Shown here: positions 25,201 to 29,593 of the stretch, in pieces | Numbering within the stretch: the first letter of the stretch is position 1 | Layout: each line of letters opens with the position of its first letter | IMG/VR virus record: IMGVR_UViG_3300025886_000014 | Coordinates: 1 to 64,000 of that record | Source: a virus | DNA: 64,000 nucleotides | Reading direction: 5' to 3' (one strand) | The notes under the pieces: generated by a model | Seen by the model: the letters and a program-made list of their open reading frames with translations, nothing else | What the model was told of the DNA's origin: nothing | Databases searched by the model: none | Position numbers and translations under genes: made by a program

Positions 25201-27442
25201 CAGGTTCTCTTATAGTAGGTAAATAGAAAACATCATTAATATCATAAGGAGAGAATTGCTTTTCAAAAATACCGCCGCCAATAAACCTTTCACCTTTTCT
25301 ATACATATTTCCATAGAAATCAATAGAACCATCTTTGTGAAATGATATTAAATTACTATCTAAAGCACCTTTTAAAGAAATAAGACTACTTCCTGGAGTA
25401 CCCACACTATCGTAAAGAACTGCGTGAACACCACCACCAATTGTTGCACTATCAAAACTATAATCAGATTTGAAAACATTTTTCTGTAGAGTGGATGTTA
25501 GTTGAGAGTCATTTAATTCAAGCCCATAGAAATCGTGTGCGTATGAAGTGCCTCTTCCGGTTTGTGAACCATAATTAAGTGTAAGTGACGCTGATTGTCC
25601 AGTAGGTTTATGGTAATCGCCACCAATTCTAAAACCTTCTGCAAATATATTTCCAGATTTTGTTAGTGTGAGGTGGTAGTAGGAAGAATCTGCTGTTGGG
25701 TCTGGACCTTTACCATTAACAGTTTCTTTGCCAAAATGAATACCGTCCAATGATCCCAAATGATCTTGCCATGTGCGATTTTGTGTTCTTATAAACCCAT
25801 CATCATTTATAAGCCTACCTTGTCCCGGTTCAGAACTAAGAATACCATGAGGTGTAAGTTGAAGTGAATACATGCTATCAACAAAAATTTTATCAAAATA
25901 TCCAAGATCATATACCGCTCTCAAACCTTCAAGTTCAGAAATCATTGCACTATCAGAAACAAACTGCCCAATACGCCCAGAGTCGTATAAAATTGAAGAA
26001 CCACTAATACGCGCTATGTGTGCGCTATCAACACCACTTAATTTTCCACCAATATGCAATCCACCAGCGATTTCCATAGGCAAACTAGATTTCCACAATC
26101 CAGGTGCTGGACTAACTTGCCCTTGAAAACCAGATGCATCTGCTTGATAAGTAAAACTTCCTCTACCGTGAATTGGTGAATTGTAACTTCTATTACTGAA
26201 AACGGTAATACCAGCACCATCAGCAGCAGCACTATCCATGGCTGAATCTGCTAAAATGATATTCTTATCATTTACAGAAACTGTTGTTGAGTTAATAATA
26301 GTTTGAATACCATCAACTTGCAAATCACCTTTGATAATAACACGACCACTATTACTATCAATCGCAGAAGGATCAATAACGATATCTGCTGGACCAGTGA
26401 TCAATGGTTGATACGATGTTTCAATATGAGCATATGTAATTTTCGCAGAGTCGGACATGAGTTGTCCAACATAAGCACTATCAATATCTGCCCTAGAAAT
26501 ATATGCACTATCAATATCTACTTGACCTATATCCGCACTATCAATATCAGTATGATCAATAAGAGCGTATTTAATGTATGCACTGTCAATCGTTACATCA
26601 TTGATATATGCACTGTCAATATCAGCATATTTGATGTACGCACTGTCAATCGTTACATCATTGATATATGCACTGTCAATATCAGCATATTTGATGTACG
26701 CACTGTCAATTGATACATTATCAATATGCCCACTATCAATATCGGCATATTTAATATATGCTGAGTCAATTGATACATTATCAATATGTCCACTATCAAT
26801 ATCGGCATATTTGATGTATGCACTGTCAATTGTTAGATTATCAACATGACCACTATCAACATCCATAAATTTGATGTGAGCAGAATCGATAGAAACATTA
26901 TCAATGTGTCCACTATCCATATCAAAATGACGTATATAAGCACTATCAACACGCAAGTTGTCAATATGGGAACTGTCAATGTCGGCAAATTGTATATAAG
27001 CAGAATCGCTACGAAGATCATGAATATAGGCACTGTCTGCCTCCAAAAATGTAATATGCGCGGAATCAGAAATAAGCCCTTTTATAACCGCACTGTCTGC
27101 ATTGAAAAAACGAATATATGCACTGTCAACACTTAGATTATTAAAACTACCAGAATCGCCAACAAGACTTTGGAGTTTTAGATAATCTAATCCGCGACTG
27201 TCATCTAGTAATACTAATCTACCATCTTGTGCTATTCCTGGATTATCTGGAAAAAGTGATGTAAAATATTCACCACCAATCGTAGCAATTCTGGATGCAT
27301 CACCAGTGACATTTACTTCTGGCCCTATACCAATAAAAAGTTTTTTGGATGTTTCAGCATATGAATACGCTATTTCACCTACTTTAAGATTTGATGGGGC
27401 ATCAACATTTGATGATCGTTTTATTCTTATAGTTGCTGGCAT
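10292..27442 (-). CDS. Giant modular tail fibre (5716 aa) with YadA-like beta-roll repeats
   Basis: An uninterrupted 17.15-kb frame. The N-terminus (MPATIRIKRSSNVDAPSNLK, then KVGEIAYSY) is of the kind found in long fibres of marine T4-like phages. In order it shows: 10-residue DSAYI/DSGHI repeats (about residues 100-345); YadA-head-like repeats of the type S-x-A-I-G-x-x-N (about 850-1040); GGYN-type relatives (about 1210-1550); eight or so 30-residue TDSMQIGGRLSGVTNLDMAG repeats (about 2000-2210); another DSAYI block (about 3160-3310); a second long YadA-like block (about 3600-4235); DSNYVKG repeats (about 4810-5050); and a C-terminal domain ending LVYYNVANGWLFTEK. YadA-type heads form trimeric left-handed beta-rolls, so a long trimeric shaft is likely. 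A late promoter lies 32 bases upstream. The size is extreme even for phage fibres. Confidence 0.9.
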   Translation of the reverse strand: MPATIRIKRSSNVDAPSNLKVGEIAYSYAETSKKLFIGIGPEVNVTGDASRIATIGGEYFTSLFPDNPGIAQDGRLVLLDDSRGLDYLKLQSLVGDSGSFNNLSVDSAYIRFFNADSAVIKGLISDSAHITFLEADSAYIHDLRSDSAYIQFADIDSSHIDNLRVDSAYIRHFDMDSGHIDNVSIDSAHIKFMDVDSGHVDNLTIDSAYIKYADIDSGHIDNVSIDSAYIKYADIDSGHIDNVSIDSAYIKYADIDSAYINDVTIDSAYIKYADIDSAYINDVTIDSAYIKYALIDHTDIDSADIGQVDIDSAYISRADIDSAYVGQLMSDSAKITYAHIETSYQPLITGPADIVIDPSAIDSNSGRVIIKGDLQVDGIQTIINSTTVSVNDKNIILADSAMDSAAADGAGITVFSNRSYNSPIHGRGSFTYQADASGFQGQVSPAPGLWKSSLPMEIAGGLHIGGKLSGVDSAHIARISGSSILYDSGRIGQFVSDSAMISELEGLRAVYDLGYFDKIFVDSMYSLQLTPHGILSSEPGQGRLINDDGFIRTQNRTWQDHLGSLDGIHFGKETVNGKGPDPTADSSYYHLTLTKSGNIFAEGFRIGGDYHKPTGQSASLTLNYGSQTGRGTSYAHDFYGLELNDSQLTSTLQKNVFKSDYSFDSATIGGGVHAVLYDSVGTPGSSLISLKGALDSNLISFHKDGSIDFYGNMYRKGERFIGGGIFEKQFSPYDINDVFYLPTIREPGVTDVFQIGARIGIGTNRPAHAFDFRTDTTLIGNLFQVSGRLNTSAQYYALNTVGAGSPSINDQYQIVVDLDSDKSRMMFDPAKARFRAGYFVTGTIKNTEMGTYSTAFGKNTIAKGTASYAQGDSSETYADGSFVSGTKSIINAGATTSIAIGKENIVSANALTSIAFGEGNQITSSQGIAIGKANTGVGDKSISIGDTQVTSGTGAVAIGIGNQITGSASIAIGGTSAAGNTVSATNSVALGFSHNIAGSYNFAFGEGITFPSTAQGSFAFGKNVNVGGDRSIGINLGTGQAGTVGEFIPLSNTHDNFMSIQGGNVTIGSDSDLTRMAVPVSSGVGNLYVTGDLIYSGENLKLLPDGTLLQNSPWSDNGLQITYTNGNKPIGMHVAVPNVPVEAEGNRGFIFRGNYSGSYTSKIGQGEPFFDSADTTKALSSFSNVSSNVSLMAYYPLGDVFRVGQINANADHRNDTIGAHSIGMGYFNRVDGDYGVVLGGDQSRVDGNYSVAIGGRYLKADGQYATNIGGYTNSTSNRTNVTGNYSSNFGGSYALTVGGTYNTNVGGYQNNMLGNYNIIAGGYINETTADAEWGAIVGGQHNDLAGDIGVIIGGYNNDITSASTTSGIFSSYSSAISGDYNAIIGGVSNSLSGSYGVIVGGQSVTISSGASTTGNASLGGYNINISGENNVSVGGYSNTLTGGRWNTTVGGRGLQITANANYSINLGGYNNDIDASYSANIAGQNTDIGTNANYSVNVGGYNTHIDAEYSVNIGGYNTDIGDASGNLSTSYSINIGGYDNKIGSSARTVANSVVIGGASGNPNEMRSTNSYFIGEGNKDSATAHSTYQIYSGGPLVYGVGSLGTQSKNYWIGFNNTVAGGSTGYINVTPATNVSENFIFGQGNTIHTTNGKGNFIIGRDVTLTGNQENQIILNNPDSALDTYLDNTKVAIGKHTAEYALDIRGTLRIGGSKVNGVNQVGGDSYIASILINDQDIRDYVAGVDPSNKQIEIEQPAVALPTATVVSIEQSNPGIVIIRNTNGILTDGKTVEFNLPSLTNIGQFLNDSIFAIKNVVGGIGDSFELYDGATFADVSTRVGVNTSKGTTRNKGAVGNITLGTGTPNVGTAYDSSQFDSAGTAANGVPTAEIVFGQYLSLKALPIVTGGAGTIAPKRFKSSVIIDSDLIVQGTVTLNDSVGIGKDLVVGGNLDVSTGYLKTGGYLDVNTHGKFGDSVTIGTSLDVGTTAVIGDSVQISGDLTVAGAVTLSGGIKTATTFKSTDSMQIGGRLSGVTNLDMAGGIKTATTFKSTDSMQIGGRLSGVTNLDMAGSLETVTTYKGTDSMQIGGRLSGVTNLDMAGSLETVTTYKGTDSMQIGGRLSGVTNLEMAGALETVTTYKGTDSMQIGGRLSGVTNLDMAGAIQTATTFKSTDSMTIGGRLSGVTNLDMAGAIQTVTTFKSTDSMTIGGDLTVAGAVSGVTSLTASGPITFADSIRIGGSVRWLDNSVDDSFYIGNLSFDSYVLRPNSKILSSVVSYFDTDYVQQRVDSFNSWVIYPDALVYNPNDGHKTVAIGLTNNQTWTGWNPDINGGGNAAYASNLSKTGTTIDDATDDSNLTLASYNTRHTSFSSGVGDSIGLDVQGRINIRTTDKEGDDYLSNPPIVFSGDGGSQTAWPNKSWLRQTGYIDQPYIRSKIDADFLQETFTANPSASAASKAFFRSLLDSAYIISIWDSDYYWKHDSFNAVYIGAPGQLYDGTHASGLYYDGSIKVAINKRGDSATHNLDLRGNARFEKNLLVEDSVTIAGSLSGVTSLDASGPVTFADSMQIGGSLSGVTRLTTSDSAFIGGNLHVESDLTIGGGLTTIGFFNIDSFVNIGGAVKIGSFNGRDSGDGLGVYDASQIKGKNGLYVGDSTHLRGGLKVLGHDNVLEEAYVFTIDSNYVQETQTVSLNNTQIQNAFGPNDADSHIVLSFTDSVNFDFLRITRTTSGGATVLLNRYIDYDSLGNRTLFDSSQYGYGGPSHNLMTNTNRLKNVYIKEPSVLNSDTQLHGAELIPQNDSNSKPSIIIGDRIIAVGGTSIPRVSNIIDNAGNSLAINAGLSLFGVVDPIVKLTDSIGTVKGQLLKDRDFTIVDSFEIRVFSDLNVVPGLFPSAYGVTDSASMILGDKITIQDRTPTLTSRTEIVGPTNLFGHVTLGSEAMAHAAYPGYPHTGSRLTTHDSFVVKGGMHFESSGDPVNRKRIQFDADVHVDSGKTWFFGPKKTVTHVVPRSLIDATKDAYGHYQNINPETTFDSHLIVGMDSHIVKNVTATTDPIGLNAVTFTVNNLAIRPGNDFLFGPLRTKQELKQDSDGIGGLLGKVESDGSYNGTITGNQRYVDVQYQVTLDSHVVDILQNPPLPVLNFLKPVTFSKPVVMQDSLSVKFVDADSASIDQLISDSAYIKYARIDSSYISQLIVDSSTIGHLIVTDSATIKQFTSDSARISQLDADSAYIKILKADQILDTYISQLLVDSANIGQLDVDSAYIKQLKWDVVDSAYIKYAQIDDAYVSQLLVDSARISQLDVDSAYIKTAKIDSSYQTLIRGPSEITIDPLDVGTNTGKIHVKGSFELTNGDFTLDSMSRMFVGEPVDFYKYESDGSGNRTTFPENVLNPNHENHKYQRFQHFFDRSSNHFQTFDNTKVDAGNVVFKYESDGSPVLGGKSFTTPTGNLHHILVDSFDVVNTDKSLNIFRKTHRLDLDSHIGRIVDSDYIGIRLQTPWKIENVSLGVQKKIFYDDEGAVIIGPKTLLTGDLATRFVVDSGNVMFLSNNFQSGISTGAGGAGIADNDVSTVIRGNVPNKGAEARFMWIPQRGALRIGALDGFGASNYWEDSEVGYQSIAIGNNTKASHFSTALGFDVKVGEVKKSATTASKNNNNSVALGQGIDMPQRNSVAMGIGIIARPTNNTSGTPVPNNPFIYNKEQIVSLGSKINSAGAFNTSLGNRITIGYNVGIANDQSSFPLMNPSTANNVTAIGRDLLAYRTSDRSLMIGANSVVKKEDTTSIGNNNQLDKQYTIAIGNDNLLQKEDALAVGQNIIMRSSAKGAVGVGKEVTVHGKNAVAMGRNVHVTSGTGAVAIGADGKATGTGGVFVGSQGTASSKSVAVGSSVFAGSNGVAIGKNVRSHGSQGSIALGYNAYSGSGGFAIGNNVVGKTGAVMVGQGNSGANYSTIFGLNSTSKTGGVAIGSYVQNTGNYAVAMGRSVQAAGATAAMGIYVKTLGARSVAIGGGTSALPNVARQDAVSIGYSNDAGSKSVVIGKNNTMGAGTSSIPGITVGTDNTNNSKANIYGSNNSGNSYVSVYGSGQSGASTSSTNTPSTAMVYGIGNTITANGGLAFGKQNVVELNGLAFGSSNDVQKEGLAFGYDNEVNLGSGNSNTTHSIAFGRGNTSDTEAIALGRNNIATHGAIAIGNTVTATGAAGNQGGIGLGRNITVYGQNALGLGTNITVGGAVNSAANSVGIGLGTTATTVSTDNTLSIQGGQVVIEQDEINIVPATAIQYKSAAAYGSYGDGGTDITCEKVNENGRAGTKYALEVNGPINVNGTDAAGNEHDFYMQGMRLYNYIRYVAADSAWILTAADQEYVEGIINKEYLRTTCTNDTFFQKSPSGGASHLVYKGANDFEFVGINLDNSTATLTPGYLRYGPDSNGVYKTNVNYTLDVNGNVNLEGLTYQGDVILPTGGLDSNIYLNHYTNVINYQITPDSATEFFDSAYVAERYSFGANPSGADSSAIIEMIDEDYINDLVRTAWPDSAYINDKLDSVVGGDIIAFRVKHILSAKYGDLTTLEKALGRGEAQFTNPTGFEATHGTKVGIGKISYSHWDSNPSRVGVQTQLRTSGVTGVTAGQEAIETLGPTIGNLTTGTGLAVGGKVVIHGTQEPITGAAEQPALEIFNGHIEVNGEKLVLETPWDEGASYTTYKSPSKFIGVGKLSPSFTFDVNGKINADSGFFIDGTNISEIYDSDWVKTTVTEDYVKTELNIDSAYIMSTHKAVGDIIPALDTIYDLGSPTERFRDIYLSGNSISLGEVIISSNASGLELSDSAGNLLKFGGIDSDAISHFIDSSYVQLRADSNWIFSAVTQEYVRSKADSNYIKSFIDSAYVFSITDGKYDSALFLSAADSDYVKTVASSGYVLGIADSNYVKTVASSGYVLGIADSNYVKTFINSAYVLGIADSNYLKVNIDSSYIKGIITPAYVKTSNNIDSAFIKGIADSNHIQSAADSNYLKTHIDSSYVKGIADSSYVKGFMDSAYVFNITDTKYDSAFILSAADSAYVTTVIDAKLAATGHILPELDSAFDLGSPTKKFKDLYLSGSTINIGNTRITAAPAGLKVTDNAGNSAKVLGIDSDAILGFVDSAYVDLRVPFNKVTIPHILGIADSSHIKTHADSNYVKTFIDSEYVKGIADSGYIQGFISTPYIRGIIDSAHINPITGIGTRDVDFGGNTIYYNNTFAFTNQLPSATTYKGMVVYDNQAQLPKIAVGADWHELARTSDIRSIADSAAAALVASAPAALDTLNELAAAIGDDANFSTTLTNSIAAKLPLSGGTMTGAIDMGSNNITTTGKMLYSNVYSVEGDLPSASTYHGMFAHVHGTGKGYFAHAGNWVKLANFDDISSTVDSAYVQARQTSGGGGSVDSASIIALVDSAYVQARQTSGGGSGSFTSTITSYYYTATSNQTVFTGSDQNSNTLNYSVNSVTVFLNGINLLKGVDYNTTSSSTITLINAANSGDEIVINALSQIGASTSTINSAVSSVVDSAYVAARVTAGTDSASIINMIDSAYVAARSSSSGGGLTISDNPPASPSVGSMWFDPEVLETYVYYTDSDNTSQWVKSNPTGIGISSVTTLVDSAYVAARTTAGAANWTEITSTPITATANQRLIIDTSTAKTINLPVSANLGDEIRFIDGTGNANTNNITINRNGHKIEASDSDLTIDVDRAAFGLVYYNVANGWLFTEK
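12668..12775 (-). repeat. Perfect 54-bp tandem duplication in the giant fibre
   Basis: Bases 12668-12721 and 12722-12775 are identical. They encode two copies of the 18-residue unit SGYVLGIADSNYVKTVAS (phase arbitrary). Flanking units of the same family have diverged, so this copy arose recently by in-frame duplication. Confidence 0.9.
14745..16650 (-). repeat. YadA-head-like beta-roll repeat block 2 in the giant fibre
   Basis: The translated minus strand repeats an approximately 14-residue unit with the core (A/V)-A-(I/M/L)-G-x-(N/G), for example YQSIAIGNNTKAS, NSVALGQGIDMP, TSIGNNNQLDKQ and GIGLGRNITVYGQNALGLG. This is the pattern of the YadA head family of trimeric autotransporter adhesins. 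The repeat runs almost unbroken for about 630 residues. Confidence 0.8.
17521..17960 (-). repeat. Second DSAYI 10-residue repeat block in the giant fibre
   Basis: The minus strand encodes repeated units of the form DSAYIKYARI-DSSYISQLIV, related to the 60-bp array near the N-terminus but far more diverged. It precedes a conserved segment (TLIRGPSEITIDP) that also follows the N-terminal array (PLITGPADIVIDP), so a whole module of repeats plus downstream domain is duplicated inside the gene. Confidence 0.75.
20821..21450 (-). repeat. 90-bp tandem repeat array in the giant fibre
   Basis: The segment ccacttaaacgtccaccaat recurs with small changes at a constant 90-base spacing (for example near 20913, 21003, 21093, 21183, 21273 and 21363). 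Each unit encodes 30 residues containing TDSMQIGGRLSGVTNLDMAG. About seven clear copies are present; some neighbours are almost identical in DNA, implying recent duplication or gene conversion. Confidence 0.9.
22790..24905 (-). repeat. YadA-head-like and GGYN beta-roll repeat block 1 in the giant fibre
   Basis: From 24905 down to about 24330 the protein repeats units such as TSIAIGKENIVSANALTSIA and GAVAIGIGNQITGSASIAIG. From about 23810 to 22790 it continues with a variant core, (V/I)-x-(I/V)-GGY-(N/S), for example YSVNVGGYNTHIDAEYSVNI. The second form looks like the first with a Gly-Gly-Tyr/Asn turn replacing the usual one. Confidence 0.8.
26440..27150 (-). repeat. 60-bp tandem repeat array (20-residue DSAYI/DSGHI units)
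   Basis: Units of exactly 60 bases encode two 10-residue repeats each, e.g. DSAYIKYADIDSGHIDNVSI. The copies at 26581-26640 and 26641-26700 are identical; neighbours differ at a few positions. The array stays in frame throughout, so it is a protein repeat and not a CRISPR. Constant 10-residue spacing suggests a beta-helical shaft. Confidence 0.9.
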
Positions 27443-27474
27443 AAAATCTGAACCTTAATTTACACTTCTTTTTG

Positions 27475-27482
27475 TATTTATA
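27475..27482 (-). promoter_or_regulatory. T4-type late promoter of the giant fibre
   Basis: TATAAATA on the minus strand, in the 52-base gap between the 78-residue protein and the giant fibre, 32 bases upstream of the ATG at 27442. Confidence 0.8.
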
Positions 27483-27494
27483 TAATTATACAGA

Positions 27495-27731
27495 TCAAAA
27501 CCCCTCGCCAGCATCAATAGTTTGTTTATCAAATAATAGTTGTGGTTGAAATTGTGCGCTTGTCGCATTAAAAACTAACACATCTCCATTCACTGCACCA
27601 TTACCTGCAACATTTGCAAGTTGCCCAATATCTGAAACTACTTCAATTTGAGCGATTTGTGGAACAGGAGTACCCAAGGTAATTTTTTTAATAACCGTAT
27701 TTGTAGAAATAACCTTTACAGTATCAGTCAT
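27495..27731 (-). CDS. Small fibre-cluster protein, paralogue of its upstream neighbour
   Basis: A 78-residue protein starting MTDTVKVISTNTVIKKITLG and then containing GQLANVAGNGAVNGDVLVFN, a phrase of the sort found in phage fibre N-terminal regions where a domain 'displays' a following repeat. Its first 20 residues closely resemble the start of the 56-residue protein encoded just upstream (IKVVSSNTIQKKI versus VKVISTNTVIKKI). Its ATG overlaps the stop of that gene (ATGA), so the two are translationally coupled. A connector or capping role next to the giant fibre is plausible from position only. Confidence 0.65.
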   Translation of the reverse strand: MTDTVKVISTNTVIKKITLGTPVPQIAQIEVVSDIGQLANVAGNGAVNGDVLVFNATSAQFQPQLLFDKQTIDAGEGF

Positions 27732-27898
27732 GATGATCTCCTAATTAATTCTTTTTTAGTAATAATTGACGGTAGATATATAGAACCATAATGCTGAACT
27801 GTAAGTTCAACCTTACTATGTTTTGAAACTACTTTATCTATGAAAATCTTTTTTTGTATAGTGTTTGAAGAGACAACTTTTATATTCTTGGTAATCAT
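27728..27898 (-). CDS. Very small protein (56 aa), N-terminal paralogue of the next gene
   Basis: An open frame from the ATG at 27898 to the TGA at 27730-27728. The product starts MITKNIKVVSSNTIQKKIFI and ends ITKKELIRRSS. The N-terminus is clearly related to that of the 78-residue protein downstream, and the stop overlaps that gene's ATG. These two facts, together with the filled 170-base gap, are why I call it real despite its size. It has no signal peptide or membrane segment. Function unknown. Confidence 0.6.
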   Translation of the reverse strand: MITKNIKVVSSNTIQKKIFIDKVVSKHSKVELTVQHYGSIYLPSIITKKELIRRSS

Positions 27899-27901
27899 AA
27901 T

Positions 27902-28288
27902 TTAATTAACGCTTGGTGATACAGTGAGTGTCCCTTGAAGTATTCTTTCAATTATTGTTGTGTTGGTAGCAGAATCTTGATAACTCAACTCAACATCATA
28001 AACATATCTTCCTGCTTTCATTGTATCTGTTATAGTATTTGCAAGAGATAGTTGTAAAACATTTGGATTATCAAGATCAAGAAATGAAGTTTCAAACGAT
28101 ATCGCAGAAGAGTCGCTTGTTGAATACGATTTCTTTATTTTTCCAGTTGCAGCATACGGTGTAATAGTTCCACCACTGTTTGCATCAAGTTTCTTAAATA
28201 TTTTTTTACTACCATCAGTTTCAAAACATTCAAGTCTAAGTGTTATATCACTTCCTTGATCAACCATAATATCTTCAGATTGTGCCAT
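27902..28288 (-). CDS. Virion structural protein, possibly Ig-like fold
   Basis: A 128-residue protein. The start (EDIMVDQGSDITLRLECFET) and the later segment MKAGRYVYDVELSYQDS form the pattern 'dltl.l...dGs ... aGrYvYDvel' seen in Ig-like domains at the bases of phage receptor-binding proteins (BppU-N-like). The spacing of Asp/Ser-rich turns and the absence of cysteine pairs fit an extracellular beta-sandwich. It lies between a glycine-rich adhesin and the two tiny proteins before the giant fibre, all on one strand with gaps of fewer than 20 bases. The fold assignment is tentative; a fibre-attachment role is inferred from context. Confidence 0.55.
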   Translation of the reverse strand: MAQSEDIMVDQGSDITLRLECFETDGSKKIFKKLDANSGGTITPYAATGKIKKSYSTSDSSAISFETSFLDLDNPNVLQLSLANTITDTMKAGRYVYDVELSYQDSATNTTIIERILQGTLTVSPSVN

Positions 28289-28306
28289 TTTTTTTCTCCA
28301 GTATTT

Positions 28307-29593
28307 CTATCCAGCAAATCTTGCTTTTGTTCTATCGTATGTAATTCCAGAAGTATATCTAGTAGCATTAGCATCAAAAAACATAATTCTCACAAATCCA
28401 GGGCCACCTTGATTAGTACTAGGTGCTACGCTTTGACCACTAGTTCCTTTTGATCCAGTTCCACCAAACCCATATCCACCACCATTTGACTGTCTAGTGA
28501 AAAGATCATTAAAACCCTTCCCTCTTGATCCAATTCCACCACCATGTGTTGTGGTCACTTCTAATATCCAATCTGCTTGTGATACACGCCATCCAAGACC
28601 CTCTCCCCTAATATCATGAGAAATGCCTTCAGTGGTAGGAGAACCTGATGTTTGATATCCGGGCGCACCACCACCGCCAAAAATAGATGAACTATAATTA
28701 AAACTAGGACTAGTAGTTAATGTTGAGCCATTATTAACTAAACATGCTGATAAATATGAAGTTCCTCCCCAACCACCAGCATAATGTAATTCTAATTTTG
28801 AGTTGTCATATATGGTAACTTTATTTCCAGTTCCAGGACCAAATGCATATCCAGATAAAGAATAACCTTGAGTTTCTATACTTCTAGTTCCACTATCAAA
28901 TGTAGATACTCTATGAGTATTAGTGGATTTTGCAGCCCCACCTACTGTAAGTACATTGCTTCCATTTTTATAAACGTAAGAATTTCCACCATCACTTGCA
29001 TTACCACTAACTCCTTGAAATCCCCATTCACCACTATTTGATGATCCACCAAGTGCTTTACCGCCATTTCCAACTCTAATTGTAATTACATCGCCCTCAG
29101 TTACAGGAATTGGATGTGTTTGTGCATAATCGCCACCATTTCCACCAGCGGGTGCGTTAATGAATGAAGATGAAATTCCACCACGACCAGACCAAGCCCA
29201 AGGTCCAATATAACCAGAAGCACCAGCACCTTGTATAAAAATTTTCATATGTGTAAATCCACAATGCTGTGGAATTGTATATGTGTAATCAGATGTTGTT
29301 GTTTGTGTTGATGATGCGACAGTATATACAGCATCAAAATATGGTTTTATCATAAAATCACTTAAAGATATTTTGCCTGAAGATGGAACACCAGTACTAT
29401 TAGATATTCCAGAGTTTATAATTAAATTCCCATCAGATTCTGCGACTAAACTACCACCTTTATAAAATTCCGATAAAGATACTGATCCAGCATCGCTAAA
29501 TTGATTCTTGATATCAGAAAAACTAAATGAACTATCACCATCTAAGTGAGGATAATTGCTATGTAAACTTGTAGGTTTAAATGTTGTTGGCAT
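28307..29593 (-). CDS. Glycine-rich tail-fibre adhesin
   Basis: A 428-residue protein in two parts. Residues 1-110 contain two related segments (FSFSDIKNQFSDAGSVSLSE and a later GKISLSDFMIKPYFDAVYTV) that look like a short virion-anchoring repeat. From about residue 130 onward the chain is glycine-rich, with patches such as GGGYGFGGTGSKGTSGQS, and ends with GGPGFVRIMFFDA, a typical terminal strand of marine phage glycine-rich adhesins. Glycine-rich polyproline-II-like sandwiches form the receptor-binding tip of gp38-type adhesins in T4-like phages; this comparison is structural inference. The ATG overlaps the end of the upstream fibre gene by 17 bases. Confidence 0.65.
   Translation of the reverse strand: MPTTFKPTSLHSNYPHLDGDSSFSFSDIKNQFSDAGSVSLSEFYKGGSLVAESDGNLIINSGISNSTGVPSSGKISLSDFMIKPYFDAVYTVASSTQTTTSDYTYTIPQHCGFTHMKIFIQGAGASGYIGPWAWSGRGGISSSFINAPAGGNGGDYAQTHPIPVTEGDVITIRVGNGGKALGGSSNSGEWGFQGVSGNASDGGNSYVYKNGSNVLTVGGAAKSTNTHRVSTFDSGTRSIETQGYSLSGYAFGPGTGNKVTIYDNSKLELHYAGGWGGTSYLSACLVNNGSTLTTSPSFNYSSSIFGGGGAPGYQTSGSPTTEGISHDIRGEGLGWRVSQADWILEVTTTHGGGIGSRGKGFNDLFTRQSNGGGYGFGGTGSKGTSGQSVAPSTNQGGPGFVRIMFFDANATRYTSGITYDRTKARFAG

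Noticed and set aside
26303-26849. Long plus-strand open frames opposite the fibre repeats.
   Set aside because: They are antisense shadows of the repeat, low in complexity and without a ribosome-binding site.
26440-27150. A regularly spaced repeat array resembling a CRISPR.
   Set aside because: The units are exactly 60 bp, in frame, and translate into a continuous 20-residue protein repeat; there are no unrelated spacers and no cas genes.
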